From Methanogenium cariaci JCM 10550 (GTDB lineage: Archaea; Halobacteriota; Methanomicrobia; Methanomicrobiales; Methanomicrobiaceae): a stretch of 64,000 nucleotides of DNA. Every line of letters starts with the position of its first letter. Positions within the stretch are counted from its first letter, which is position 1. The notes under the pieces were generated by a model. It was not told the origin of the DNA and did no database searches. It saw only the letters and a list, made by a program, of their open reading frames with translations. A program made the position numbers and the translations under genes. The DNA is taken from positions 1 to 64,000 of the forward strand of contig NZ_BBBG01000011.1 of assembly GCF_001315945.1 (NCBI RefSeq). The letters run 5' to 3'. Below are positions 30,542-41,233 of the stretch, in pieces.

Positions 30542-31685
30542 TTATTTCATTTTGTCCTTGAGATCCTGGAAGAATCCCTTGGAACCCTGACCGGATTCTT
30601 TATTTCCTTCCAGTTCAAGGATTTTTTCGTAGAGTTCTTTCTCCTGTGCACCCGGATGTTTCGGTATGATAATCTTCATCCTGACGAGCAGATCTCCCGG
30701 CCTGCCGCGCCGGCGAACACCTTCTCCGGAAATCTTGAGTGCCGTATTATACTGGACACCGGCAGGCACTTTCAGATCAATCTTCCTGCCGTCGATCGTC
30801 TTAATCGTAATCGATGAACCCATCACTGCCTGGGCAGGAGTGATCTCTGCTTTGGTCTCAATATTATCCCCCCCGATTCGGGTGAATGACGAATTCGGGC
30901 TGACATGCATCTCAATATAGAGATCGCCGTTCGGAGCGCCTGCATCCCCCCCGGCTTCTCCGTAGCCTTCCATCCTCAGACGCATGCCGCTCTCAACACC
31001 CGCAGGGATATTGACCGTGATGGTCCTCTTTACCCGCGAGTGACCGCTGCCATTGCATGTTTTGCAGCGTTCTTCAGGAATCCGGCCCGACCCTCTGCAC
31101 TGGGAACAGGTTGCCATACTGACAAACTGGCCGAACGGAGTATTGTTGGCGCGACGTTCCTGCCCGCTTCCGCCACATCGGGGGGGCAGGTATTCGTCTT
31201 TTTTGTTGCACTCCCCGTTCCGTCACATGCACTACAGGGTTCATTGTGCATCACATCAACGTCCCTGTCTACGCCAAAGACCGCATCCTGCAGGGTGATT
31301 TGTATGCGCATTAAGAGGTCAGAACCGGCCTGCGGACCCCCCCGCGACCCGCGTGCACCGCCGCCGAAAAAGGAATCGAAGATATCTCCGAATCCCCCCC
31401 GAAGTCTGAGTTAAATCCGCCCGGCCCGGCACCGCCACCCTGGTATGAGCCTTTTGAAGCGCTGGTGAAGGTATCATGGCCCAGCTGATCATACTGAGCC
31501 CGTTTCTGGGAGTCAGAGAGGACACTGTAGGCCTCGTTGATCTCTTTGAACTTATCCTCTGCGCCCTCTTCTTTGTTGATGTCCGGGTGATACTTCTTTG
31601 TCAGACTCCGGTATGCACGTTTCAGCTCCTTTTCATCGGCATTACGCGGAACGTTAAGGATGTCATAGTAATTTTTCCCGGACAT
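30542..31685 (-). CDS. dnaJ: chaperone DnaJ (Hsp40) (frameshifted)
   Basis: Co-chaperone that delivers substrates to DnaK and stimulates its ATPase. J domain with YHPDI (HPD) near residue 30, then a Gly/Phe linker, a four-repeat zinc finger ([24 protein letters not shown] and one in a shifted frame), and the C-terminal peptide-binding domains. The second Cys repeat is frameshifted by the run at 31180-31186: five C on the coding strand restores [21 protein letters not shown]. Another break at 31320-31400 falls in the G/F region. The ATG at 31685 was preferred; a GTG at 31694 in the same frame overlaps the dnaK stop. Last gene of grpE-dnaK-dnaJ. Confidence 0.93.
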
Positions 31686-31690
31686 CCTGC

Positions 31691-33539
31691 TCACTCTTTC
31701 TTCTCATTCTGAACTTCATAATCTGCATCGACAACCGAATCGTCATCCTGTGCAGATGTCTGAGGTTCTCCGGTCTCACCGCTTGCCTGTGCTTCAGCTG
31801 CTGCTTCCTGGTACATCCGGACGGTTACGGCATATACTGCTTCCGTGAGTGCCTCGGTTGCGGTCTTGATGGCCTCGGTCTCATCACTTTCCAGTGCGGT
31901 TTTTACCTTTTCTGCAGCCTCTTCAATGGATTTTTTCTCATCCTCGGTGATCTTATCCTCAGAATCCTTCAGGAGTTTTTCAGCGGTGAAGATAGCCGTA
32001 TCCGCATTATTGCGAACTTCAATCTCTTCCCGCTTCTGTTTGTCCTCTTCCTCGTAATCCTTGGCTTTATTGACCATCTCATCAATCTCTTCATCAGAGA
32101 GATGCCGGTCACCGGAGATGGTAATGTTCTGTTCGTTTCCGCTTCCCAGATCTTTTGCCGAGACATTGATGATGCCGTTTGCATCGATATCAAAGGTCAC
32201 TTCAATCTGCGGGATGCCACGGGGTGCGGGTGGAATGCCGGTCAGCTGGAATTTGCCGAGGGTGAAGTTGTCTTTGGCCAGTGCCCGTTCTCCCTGCACC
32301 ACGTGAATTTCAACGCTGGTCTGATTGTCTGCTGCTGTGGTAAAGATCTGGCTCTTTCGCGTAGGGATGGTGGTATTGCGTTCAATGAGTTTGGTCGCGA
32401 TGCCACCCATCGTTTCAATGGAGAGGCTGAGCGGTGTGACATCGAGAAGGACCACATCTTTTGTCTCACCGGTCAGCACACCGCCCTGAATTGCTGCACC
32501 AAGTGCCACACATTCGTCCGGTTGAGACCTTTGTCAGCATCCTTTTTCAGGATATCTTTGACCTTTTCCTGTACCATCGGCACACGGTGGATCCACCGAC
32601 TAAAAGGACGTGATCAATGTCACCTGCCTTAAGACCGGCATCGTCGAGAGCCTGCCTGACCGGGCCGAGGGTCTTGTCGACCAGTGCGCCAATCAGCTGT
32701 TCAAACTTTGCACGGGTCAGGTCGATGTCGAGGAACTTCGGGCCTGATGCATCGGTGGTGATATACGGAAGGTTGACATTCGTCTTCTGGAGCGTTGAAA
32801 GCTCTTTTTTCGCATTCTCTGCTGCATCACGGAGACGCTGCGCTGCCATAGGGTCTTTGGTAAGGTCAATACCTTCCTTCTTTTTAAACTCTTCAACAAG
32901 GTATGACATGACACACTGGTCAAAGTCATCGCCGCCAAGGTGATTGTCTCCGGCTGTTGCCTGCACTTCAAAGACACCGTCACCCAAGGTCATCACCGAG
33001 ACATCGAATGTACCGCCGCCAAGGTCATAGACCAGAACGGTCGCCTCTTCTTCTTTGTCAATGCCGTATGCAAGGGCACTTGCTGTCGGTTCATTGATGA
33101 TACGCATGACTTCAAGACCTGCGATTTTGCCTGCGTCCTTGGTTGCCTGGCGCTGGGAATCGTTGAAGTATGCAGGGACCGTGATGACCGCTTTCGTAAT
33201 CTTTTCCCCCCCGAGGTATCCTTCAGCATCGGTCTTCAGTTTCTGAAGAATCATCGCGGAAATTTCCTGCGGAGTGAATTCCTTGTCGTCGATCGTTACT
33301 TTCCGGCTCGATCCCATGTCACGTTTAATGGAGATGATCGTCCGTCCGGGGTTGGTAACTGCCTGTCTCTTTGCGACATTTCCTACAAGGCGTTCTCCCT
33401 CTTTTGAGAATGCAACAACCGAGGGTGTCGTCCGTCCTCCTTCTGCATTTGGAATGACGATGGATTTTCCGCCTTCCATGATGGACATGCATGAGTTTGT
33501 TGTACCAAGATCAATTCCGAGAATCTTTTCTGATGCCAT
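31691..33539 (-). CDS. dnaK: molecular chaperone DnaK (Hsp70) (frameshifted)
   Basis: ATP-dependent protein-folding chaperone, about 615 residues. Starts [15 protein letters not shown] (phosphate 1 motif); also [35 protein letters not shown], and the interdomain [20 protein letters not shown]-type segment. The substrate-binding domain and an acidic tail ([17 protein letters not shown]) follow. Two frame breaks lie at about 32577-32583 and 32518-32522, each explained by one missing base in a CCC on the coding strand ([13 protein letters not shown] and [13 protein letters not shown] are then restored). YLGGEK at 33206 has one more Gly than usual, matching a G7 run. Bacterial-type Hsp70 operons in mesophilic archaea are known to be acquired. 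Confidence 0.95.
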
Positions 33540-33543
33540 ATTT

Positions 33544-34110
33544 TTATGCCTCTGTTGTTTTTCCCTGTGACACTGCGACTCTTGCGCAGCGAATTACTTT
33601 TCCCTTTCTGCAGTATCCCGTTTGGATTTCATCAATGACCGTGCCTTCATTACAGTCAGAAGGCACATATGCCACTGCTTCCTGTGTTTCCGGGTTAAAG
33701 GAAAGGTTCAGACATTCGATCCTAATGATTTCATGACGATTCAGGACTGATTCAAGGAGTTTATGAATCTGTTCGACCCCTTCACGAAGGGTGTTTTCAT
33801 CTGATGCCAGTGCCCGTTCGATATTGTCAGCAATAACCAGTACATCACATGCAAGTTGTTCCACAGCACGGTTTGAGCGTTCCTCAGTTTCCCGTGCGAC
33901 CCGCCGCTTATAGTTTTCAAAATCAGCAGCAAGCCTCAGGTAACGTTTGTTTTGCTCATCGCACTCTCTGTAGAGTTCAACCAGACGTTCAGCGTCTGTT
34001 AGTTCAGTCTGGTCATTATCTGCCATATCAGAGGACGTGGTGCCATCCGAAGGTGCAGATGTTTCATCTTTTTTCATGTCCGGATTATCTGTCATGATCT
34101 CCTCTGCCAT
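33544..34110 (-). CDS. grpE: nucleotide exchange factor GrpE
   Basis: 188 residues. A charged N-terminus leads into the long coiled helix [21 protein letters not shown], the GrpE hallmark, and the beta-domain [44 protein letters not shown] is recognisable from PETQEAV and [10 protein letters not shown]. Exchanges ADP for ATP on DnaK. Two starts are possible: ATG 34110, or ATG 34095 directly behind GAGGAG, which looks like the better ribosome site. It is four bases upstream of dnaK and heads the operon. Confidence 0.93.
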   Translation of the reverse strand: MAEEIMTDNPDMKKDETSAPSDGTTSSDMADNDQTELTDAERLVELYRECDEQNKRYLRLAADFENYKRRVARETEERSNRAVEQLACDVLVIADNIERALASDENTLREGVEQIHKLLESVLNRHEIIRIECLNLSFNPETQEAVAYVPSDCNEGTVIDEIQTGYCRKGKVIRCARVAVSQGKTTEA

Positions 34111-34154
34111 TTATAGCATCTTATGATCGATATACCTAATTTATGGCTAGTGGT

Positions 34155-34170
34155 TCTATATAATATTTTT
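34155..34170 (-). promoter_or_regulatory. TATA-like box of the grpE-dnaK-dnaJ operon
   Basis: The AT-only stretch aaaaatattatata (minus strand) lies 45-60 bases before the first grpE start, the expected place for an archaeal promoter. No heat-shock operator was recognised. Confidence 0.4.
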
Positions 34171-34227
34171 CATTGAGTCAATATCTAATCCTTACTAATC
34201 AGGTTGAATTCAAAAAAGGGGGGGGAT

Positions 34228-35672
34228 TTATCGTTTATTTTTAATTTTCATTGGTTTTTGTGTATTTACGGATCGTTTTGTGCTTATCTGAATGCCACGC
34301 TCTTTCATAAGTGAAACCATTTTCGGAGGCGGGCTCTTCCATCGCCACCACCCACATTTCATTGCTGCATCAGAAATATGCTCTTTTTTGGCATATCGGC
34401 CAATTATTTTCTCCCATTCTGAAATTTTCTCCGGGTGAAGTTCCCGGGTAACTTCATATTCGGATTCCAACATGGCAGGGCACATCCAGCACCCAACGCG
34501 CTCAAATCCCTGTTCATATAATGGGTTCAGCGGAAGCTCTCTCCACCAGATATACAGGAATACTTCCAGCGCCCTCCAACTCCGGATCGGGGACAGGTTC
34601 AGCTGCCCGGAATAGTAGGGATTCACTGCCACTCCGGGAAGTCCGGCCCGTGCAAACGATTCATACCAGCGGTTCCCCCTGAATCGTGGTGCACTCCCCC
34701 CCCGAGTCTCTCTCCACTGACGAACGGGTTCCAGTTTCAGGTATTCACAGCACCAACGGTCATCTTTTGTCGGGAGACCGTTCTTCCTGAGTCCTTCCTG
34801 AAAATCCGGCCCGTGAAGAATCAGCGGGATTCCAAGTGACTCAACAAATGCAGCGGTCTCCGGGAATTCCAGTCCGGTATCGACATAATAGCAGTCGGTG
34901 ACACCTGCCTTCCGGGCAAGTTCACGAACAACGGTGCTGTCCTTCCCCCCCCGGAGAATGCGACATTGCATTCCGGGCGCAGGTCTTTTTCCGTTTTGAT
35001 AAAGCGTATGGCGTGCCGTTCCAAGTTTTTGAGATGCGGTTTGTTGCAGCGAATCACCTGCTCTCTGTCGGGGGGGTCCGGCATCTCTATGGGGGGGCGG
35101 GGGGGCCTCCCCAGACTCTTTACCTTCACCACATTGTTTCGCAGCCACCCGGTTCCGTATCGCCCGTTTGCATGAACGATAACCGGTCCGTCAGTAACAT
35201 CTGTTGTGCAGGGAACATTTTTCCCGCCCATGTGACGGTTCCCCCCCTTTTCTGCAACTTCATCCGTGATGTCGACAATGCCTTTTGACACCTCTTCAAT
35301 GACAAACGGGAGGGCATCGGGAGTAAGTTCAATGGTATACTCCCGCAGAAGGGGGGGATCAAACGTCAGGCGGCTGAAGATAACACCATTGGCGATGATG
35401 GTGTCCGTGCGGTCAATGCCTCCCGATTTATTGAGCAGAAGGATTTTGGGAATGGTTTCAATACCGAATCGGTCGTTCAGGTATTTTTTGATGACATTTC
35501 TGTCATGCTCCAGTGCGGGACGTACATCGTAGGGTTTGGTGAGAGGGATCTCATATCCCGGTGTTTTGCACCCGCAGGTTGAGGCAACAAGCGGGACATT
35601 GCACTCCGGACACCAATACACACTCTCCCGAAAAGGTGGTTCCCGGACGGATTTTCTGCTACGTTCTCTCAT
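34228..35672 (-). CDS. PAPS-reductase-like PP-loop protein with N-terminal zinc ribbon and PUA-like domain (frameshifted)
   Basis: About 480 residues. YWCPECNVPLVASTCGC near the N-terminus is a zinc ribbon. A PUA-like region follows (VIVHANGRYGTGWLRNNVVKV). The PP-loop reads CNVAFSGG then, after a frame break in the C8 run at about 34945, KDSTVVRELARKAG; together SGGKDS binds ATP. LEFPETAAFVE and WCCEYLKLEP fit phosphoadenosine phosphosulfate reductase-like enzymes. A C-terminal CWMCPAMLESE adds a further cysteine motif, possibly an Fe-S site. This architecture is widespread in methanogens; it may act in sulfur transfer or RNA modification rather than PAPS reduction. Many C7/G7 runs inflate the sequence. 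Confidence 0.75.
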
Positions 35673-35764
35673 ACAGTGGTATAGTGTGTGTCGTTCTCAC
35701 GCAAAAATACGTGTTACCACTGCATAGTCTGTTCATTAGGTTATTATGATCTCACGCTGATAGT

Positions 35765-37266
35765 ATGCGCATGAAGACTGCACTTCTCTCTGTGTGGGAC
35801 AAGACAGGAATTGTTGAACTGGCCCGTTTCCTGTCCGAATCCAACATTGCAATCCTAAGTTCCGGAGGTACCAGAAAGGTTCTCGCGGAAGCAGGCATTC
35901 CGTTTACAGAAGTCTCTGAATATACCGGTTCTCCTGAGATGATGGACGGAAGAGTAAAGACTCTGCATCCAAAGATTCACGGCGGCCTTCTTGGCCGGAG
36001 GGGGGGAATAGACGAACAGGTGATGACTGAACAGGATATTGGGCCTATTGATCTTCTGGTAGTCAACCTCTACCCCCCCTTTGAAGAGATGGCAAAAAAA
36101 GACCTGTCTCTGCCTGAACTGATTGAATTCATCGATATTGGTGGTCCTGCAATGATCCGGTCTGCCGCCAAGAATTTCCGTGATGTTGCAGTAATTATTG
36201 ATCCGTCGGATTACTCCACGGTAATGGAAGAGATGAAAGACGGCGGCCTTTCAGAAGAAGACCGTCTGCATCTTGCACGCAAAGTCTTTGCACGGACGGC
36301 ATCCTACGATGCGGCCATATCCAATTATCTCTACGGTATTGATTGCGAATTCCCTGAGATGTATTCATTCCAGCTGAAAAACGGCCGCGAACTCCGCTAC
36401 GGTGAGAATCCACACCAGAAGGCGGCAGTATATGGCGACAGCGGCATTGCGGGACAGACACCGCTTCAGGGCAAACAGATGTCGTATAACAATTATCTTG
36501 ATGCAGATGCTGCAACCGGTCTTCTGCATGAATTTGATAAACCGGCAGCAGTGATTGTCAAACATAACAATCCCTGTGGTGTGGCAACGGGGGATGCACT
36601 CCTCTCTGCATATCTCAGTGCCCGTGATGTAGACCCTTCCTCTGCATACGGATCGGTTGTCGCATTAAACCGTATCGTTGAGGATGATGTCGCAGAAGAG
36701 CTTGCGTCAACGTTTGTCGAGGTTGTCATTGCGCCGGGATATACGGATTCCGCCCGGAACATTATGGCAAGAAAGGAGAACATGCGTGTCATGATTCTTC
36801 CGGAAAAAGAGACAGCACCTGCGGTGCGCACCATCAACGGAGGAGCCCTGATTCAGGTGTCTCCGGAATCAATAACTGACAACTGGCGTGTGGTGAGCGA
36901 ACGGGAACCAACCGCTACCGAATATGATGCAATGCGGATGGCACTCAAGGTTTGTCAGCACACAAAAAGCAATACGATTATCTTTGCAAACCCCACCGCC
37001 ACCGTCGGCATCGGGGGGGCAGGCCAGATGAGCCGTGTTGATGCGGCAAAGATTGCGGTGGATAAGGCATTGTCCTCCCTTGAAGGCACATCCGTTGCAT
37101 CCGATGCATTCCTGCCCTTCCCTGATACGCTGGAAGAAGCCGCCAAGCCGGTGCAACAGCACTGATTCAGCCGGGCGGTTCCATCCGTGATCAGGAAGTA
37201 ATTGATGCGGCAAACCGCCTGAATGTCGCGATGGTCTTTACCGGTATCCGTCATTTCAGACATTAA
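35765..37266 (+). CDS. purH: bifunctional AICAR formyltransferase / IMP cyclohydrolase (PurH) (frameshifted)
   Basis: Last two steps of IMP synthesis. The N-terminal MGS-like cyclohydrolase domain ([39 protein letters not shown]) is followed by the AICARFT domain ([56 protein letters not shown]). The frame breaks near 37147: one missing G (AAGGCCGG expected) ends the open frame at 37165, while restoring it gives [22 protein letters not shown] to the stop at 37264-37266. RRGGID, YPPFEE and GIGGAG each carry one residue more than usual at a 7-base run. No other purine gene is adjacent. Confidence 0.95.
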
Positions 37267-37340
37267 TCCCCCCCTTTTTCCCGCGGGCAAAGGATTATAT
37301 CATTTCCGGTCGCTGATCATGTACGGTGAATTACCTATGA

Positions 37341-38838
37341 GTGATTGCTTTATTTGTCCATAAACCACGTTTTTTAGACACCACCCTGAGGGATGGTGAA
37401 CAGACACCGGGTGTTACGCTTACTCCTGACCAGAAACTGGAGGTTGCCTGTGCCCTGTCTGATATTGGAATCGATGTTATCGAAGCTGGTTCTGCCGCTG
37501 CGTCAGAGGGAGAGCTTACGGCAATCGGATTGATTTCTGATGCCGGGCTGGGTACAGAATGCTGCACCTATGTGCGGGCACTGCCCTATGATATTGATCT
37601 TGCCGCAGACGCAGGTGCCGATTCTGTGCACCTTGTTGTTCCGGCAAGTGATCTGCATATTGTAGAGAAGATGCGAAAAACCCGTGATGAGGTATATGCG
37701 ATGGCCATGTCGGCTGTCGAGTATGCAAAGGAACGGGGACTTATCGTTGAACTTTCCGGTGAGGATGCGTCCCGTGCCGATCAGGCGTTTCTCTCCCATA
37801 TCTTTACTGACGGTGTCGCCCATGGTGCCGACCGGCTCTGTTTCTGCGATACCGTGGGTATTCTGACACCGGAACGGACGGCAGAGTTCATACCCCCGCT
37901 TACCCGTATTGCACCGGTCAGTATCCACTGCCATAACGACCTTGGGTTTGCACTCCCGAATACCATCGCCGCACTGAAATCGGGTGCCTCATGTGCGCAT
38001 GTGACCGTGAACGGTCTCGGTGAACGTGCGGGCAATACTCCCTTTGAAGAGGTGGTGATGTCGCTGGAAGTGCTATACGGAGTGGATACCGGCATTCATA
38101 CCGAACGGATATACCCCCCCCTCTCAACACTGGTGGCACGCCTGACCGGCATTGATCTTCCGGCGAACAAGGCCATCGTGGGGGGGTCCATGGCATTTAC
38201 CCATGAAAGTGGTATTCACGCTCACGGGGTGCTCAGGAATGCACGAACCTATGAACCAGTGCCGCCCGAGATGGTCGGCAGAACCCGGAGGATTGTTCTC
38301 GGGAAGCATTCCGGGAAAGCATCCGTTGAGGCGTCGCTGAATGAGCTGGGGGGGTATACGGTCACCGCTGAACAACTCTCCGCCATTCTTTCGAGAGTAA
38401 AAACGCTGGGAGAGGAAGGCAAGCGGGTCACCGATGCTGACCTGATGGCGATTGCAGATACGGTGCTGCAGCTGGTATGTACTCCTGCACTCAGTCTGCG
38501 CCAGTTTACGGTGGTCTCCGGAAACAAGTCAACTCCGACGCGTCGGTGACAATGGCCGTGAACGGGGCGGAAACAACCAGCGCTGCCACCGGAAACGGGC
38601 CGGTTGACGCGGCGATTCGTGCTCTGCAGGATTCGGTCTCCGATGTTGCGATATCAGCCTTGAGGATTATCATGTGGATGCCATCACTGGTGGTGCGGAT
38701 GCACTGGTAGATGTAACGGTTAAATTAAGGAAGGACGGAAAAATAATAACATCCCGCGGCGCGCGAACTGACATTATCACCGCGAGTGTTGAAGCAGTCA
38801 TTGCCGGGATGAACAGACTACTGAGGGAAGATACATGA
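37341..38838 (+). CDS. leuA: 2-isopropylmalate synthase-type (LeuA / citramalate synthase) (frameshifted)
   Basis: Condenses acetyl-CoA with a 2-oxoacid; the neighbours ilvB and ilvN point to leucine/isoleucine synthesis. The catalytic TIM barrel opens with [15 protein letters not shown] (metal and substrate site); [15 protein letters not shown] and [15 protein letters not shown] give the HxH and GxGERxGN motifs. [13 protein letters not shown] and [10 protein letters not shown] follow. The C-terminal regulatory domain (38540-38838) is out of frame after about 38525 and again near 38655, ending with [14 protein letters not shown]. The stop overlaps the ilvB start (ATGA). GTG 37341 is the only start that keeps the barrel intact. 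LeuA and CimA cannot be separated by eye. Confidence 0.88.
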
Positions 38839-40524
38839 AAAACGGGGCTAAAATACTGATTGAGAGCCTGGTGCACGAAGGGGGGGTGGATACCATTTTT
38901 GGATACCCCGGCGGCACCGTTCTGCCGATATATGATGAATTATATGACTCTTCACTCCGGCATATCCTTGTTCGCCACGAACAGGCAGCGGTGCACGCCG
39001 CAGATGGATATGCACGGGCAAGCGGCAGAGTGGGGGTGTGCCTCGCCACCTCCGGGCCCGGAGCCTGTAACCTCGTGACGGGTATTGCCACCGCTACATG
39101 GATTCGGTCCCGCTCGTGGCAATTACCGGGCAGGTTCCGACCACCCTTCTGGGAAATGATGCATTTCAGGAATCAGACATCACCGGGATTACGCTTCCCA
39201 TCACCAAGCACAGTTATCTCGTGAATAATGCGGGTGAACTGGGGAAGATTGTGCATGAAGCCTTCTACATCGCCGGTAGCGGACGCATGGGGCCGGTCTT
39301 AATCGATATTCCCAAGGATGTGCAGACCGACGTTGTCGCGGAACCTGAAACCGTCCCGGAGAAGGTTTCGATACGGGGGGGTATCAGCCGACCGTGCGGG
39401 GACACCCGAGACAGATTGCAAAGGCCGCCAGCATGATTGCCGGTGCTGCCCGTCCGGTCATCTATGCAGGCGGCGGGGGGGTGATTGCATCCGGTGGTGA
39501 TGCAGAACTCATGCAGCTCGCAGAGACCCTGATGATCCCGGTCACCACCACCCTGATGGGGGGGCTTGGTGCGATACCGTCCCGTCACCCCCCTGAACCT
39601 GGGAATGCTGGGGGGGATGCATGGAACCGAGAGCGCCAACTATGCCATCACCGAATGTGACCTCCTCATCGCCATTGGTGCACGGTTTGATGACCGGGTG
39701 ACTGGAAAACTCGAGTCGTTTGCCCCCAATGCACAGGTGATTCATATCGACATTGACCTGCTGAGATTGGGAAAAATAAGGCTGTGGACCTTCCGATTGT
39801 GGGAGATGTCTGGTATGTCCTTAAAGAGATCAACGAAAAGCTGACGGAACATAGGGTTCAGGGACCGTGGAATGGTCGACTTGCTGAATGGAAGAAAACA
39901 GAGCGGGCAACTGCGGATACCGACATTCTGACCCCCCGCAGTATGTCGTCCAGACACTCTCTGACATCCTCAACGGTGCGGGGATTATTGTGACCGAGGT
40001 GGGCCAGAATCAGATGTGGGCTGCGCAGCATTTTTCATTTACGCGTCCGCGTCAGTGGATCACGTCCGGCGGTCTGGGCACCATGGGCTACGGGTTTCCG
40101 GCAGCCATTGGTGCCAGTATTGCCTGCCTGATGAACCGGTGATTGACATTGCCGGGGACGGGAGTATCCAGATGAATATTCAGGAACTTGCAACGGTTGT
40201 CCAGTATGATATCCCGGTAAAGATCATGATCCTGAATAACCAGTATCTCGGCATGGTTCGCCAGTGGCAGGAACTGTTCTATGACAAACGCTACTCCTAT
40301 ACTGATATGCCTTCGGTGGATTTTGTCGGTATTGCAAAGGCATACGGGTGCCGGGAATCTGCGTGACGGACTCCTCTAATGTGAAAGACGCGATAGAGAC
40401 GTCACTTGCACATGACGGGCCGTTTTTGCTGGACTTCAGAATTGAGCGTGAAGAGAATGTCATGCCGATGGTTCCCGCGGGCGCTGCCATCAATGAGATG
40501 ATACTGGGGGGGGAGAAGAGATGA
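38835..40524 (+). CDS. ilvB: acetolactate synthase large subunit (frameshifted)
   Basis: Thiamine-diphosphate enzyme of branched-chain amino acid synthesis. [15 protein letters not shown] and [18 protein letters not shown] (catalytic Glu) open the PYR domain; [14 protein letters not shown] follows. The ThDP/Mg motif is [19 protein letters not shown] with [16 protein letters not shown]. The gene is among the most broken in the window: frames change near 39095, 39375-39400, 39545-39600, 39770, 39933, 40138 and 40350, some at G6-G7 runs and several at apparent single-base losses in short runs. The product would be about 560 residues, normal for the family. The stop TGA at 40522 overlaps the ilvN ATG at 40521. 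Confidence 0.93.
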
Positions 40525-41030
40525 GACCGCATACGATTTCGGTTCTGGTTGAAAACCGTCCGGGTGTGCTTTCACGGGTGGCAGGACTCTTTACCCGCCG
40601 CGGGTTTAATATTGAAAGTCTCGCCGTCGGTACCTGCGAAGAGCCGGGGGGGATGAGCAGAATCACTGCTGTCGTGATTGCAGACGATGAGATCATCGAG
40701 CAGGTGAAAAAACAGCTGAACAAGCTCATCAATGTCATCAAGGTGAGCGACATCACCTACACGAGTCATGTCGCACGGGAGATTGCACTGGTCAAGGTCG
40801 CTGCGGAAGCCGGGCAGACGCGTGCGGAGGTGATGCAGCTTGCAGACAATTTCCGGGCCCGGATTATTGATGTCGGAACACGCACGGTTGTTCTTGAGGT
40901 GACCGGGGGGGACACCGGTAAGATTGACGCACTGGTGAGTCTTCTCCGGCAGTACGGTATCAAGGAACTGGTGCGAACCGGAAAGATTGCGATGCCGCGC
41001 GGTTCGAAGACCGTTTCCCCCAAAAAATAA
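40521..41030 (+). CDS. ilvN: acetolactate synthase small (regulatory) subunit
   Basis: 169 residues. N-terminal ACT domain HTISVLVENRPGVLSRVAGL and RRGFNIESLAVGTCEEPGG, followed by the C-terminal domain with ELALVKV-type REIALVKVAAEAG and FRARIIDVG. Binds valine-type effectors and activates IlvB. EEPGGMSRI has one Gly more than the usual EEPGMSRI, at the G7 run 40646-40652. The frame is otherwise intact. Ends 41030 and is followed by a T-rich tract. Confidence 0.95.
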   Translation: MRPHTISVLVENRPGVLSRVAGLFTRRGFNIESLAVGTCEEPGGMSRITAVVIADDEIIEQVKKQLNKLINVIKVSDITYTSHVAREIALVKVAAEAGQTRAEVMQLADNFRARIIDVGTRTVVLEVTGGDTGKIDALVSLLRQYGIKELVRTGKIAMPRGSKTVSPKK

Positions 41031-41046
41031 TTTTTCTCTCTTTTTT
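41030..41046 (+). terminator. T-rich terminator after ilvN
   Basis: Two T-runs (TTTTT and TTTTTT) directly after the ilvN stop, a typical archaeal intrinsic termination signal without a required hairpin. It closes the leuA-ilvB-ilvN operon. Confidence 0.55.
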
Positions 41047-41119
41047 CCGGAATCTGCACGGTGGTCCGAAAAAATGCAATCATGTTATATGTTAACATGC
41101 CACACATTACCCTAGTTAC

Positions 41120-41233
41120 ATGTTTGGATTACCCGATATAACGTTCGTGTCTGTGGCCTGTGCGCTTGCAGTCTGTTTTGGCCTTCTCATCTGGTGGGGC
41201 CTGCATTTCAGAGGTGACGATCCCGATGTCTGA
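41120..41233 (+). CDS. small membrane partner protein of the sodium symporter
   Basis: 37 residues, ATG 41120 to TGA 41231-41233. One hydrophobic helix (FVSVACALAVCFGLLIWW) followed by a short polar tail GLHFRGDDPDV. Its last eight bases overlap the ATG of the symporter at 41226, so the two are almost certainly co-translated. Tiny proteins of this layout encoded just before SSS-type symporters in methanogens are annotated as symporter small accessory proteins. Too short for automatic ORF calling. Confidence 0.72.
   Translation: MFGLPDITFVSVACALAVCFGLLIWWGLHFRGDDPDV

Noticed and set aside
31180-31190. A natural DnaJ variant lacking a zinc-finger cysteine repeat
   Set aside because: A two-base correction in the C7 run restores a perfect CPRCGGSGQ repeat and the following conserved NNTPFGQF.
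38835-40524. ilvB as a true pseudogene
   Set aside because: All conserved ThDP-enzyme motifs are present in order across the frames, and the gene is overlapped by intact leuA and ilvN genes in an operon. The breaks lie at short runs typical of sequence error.
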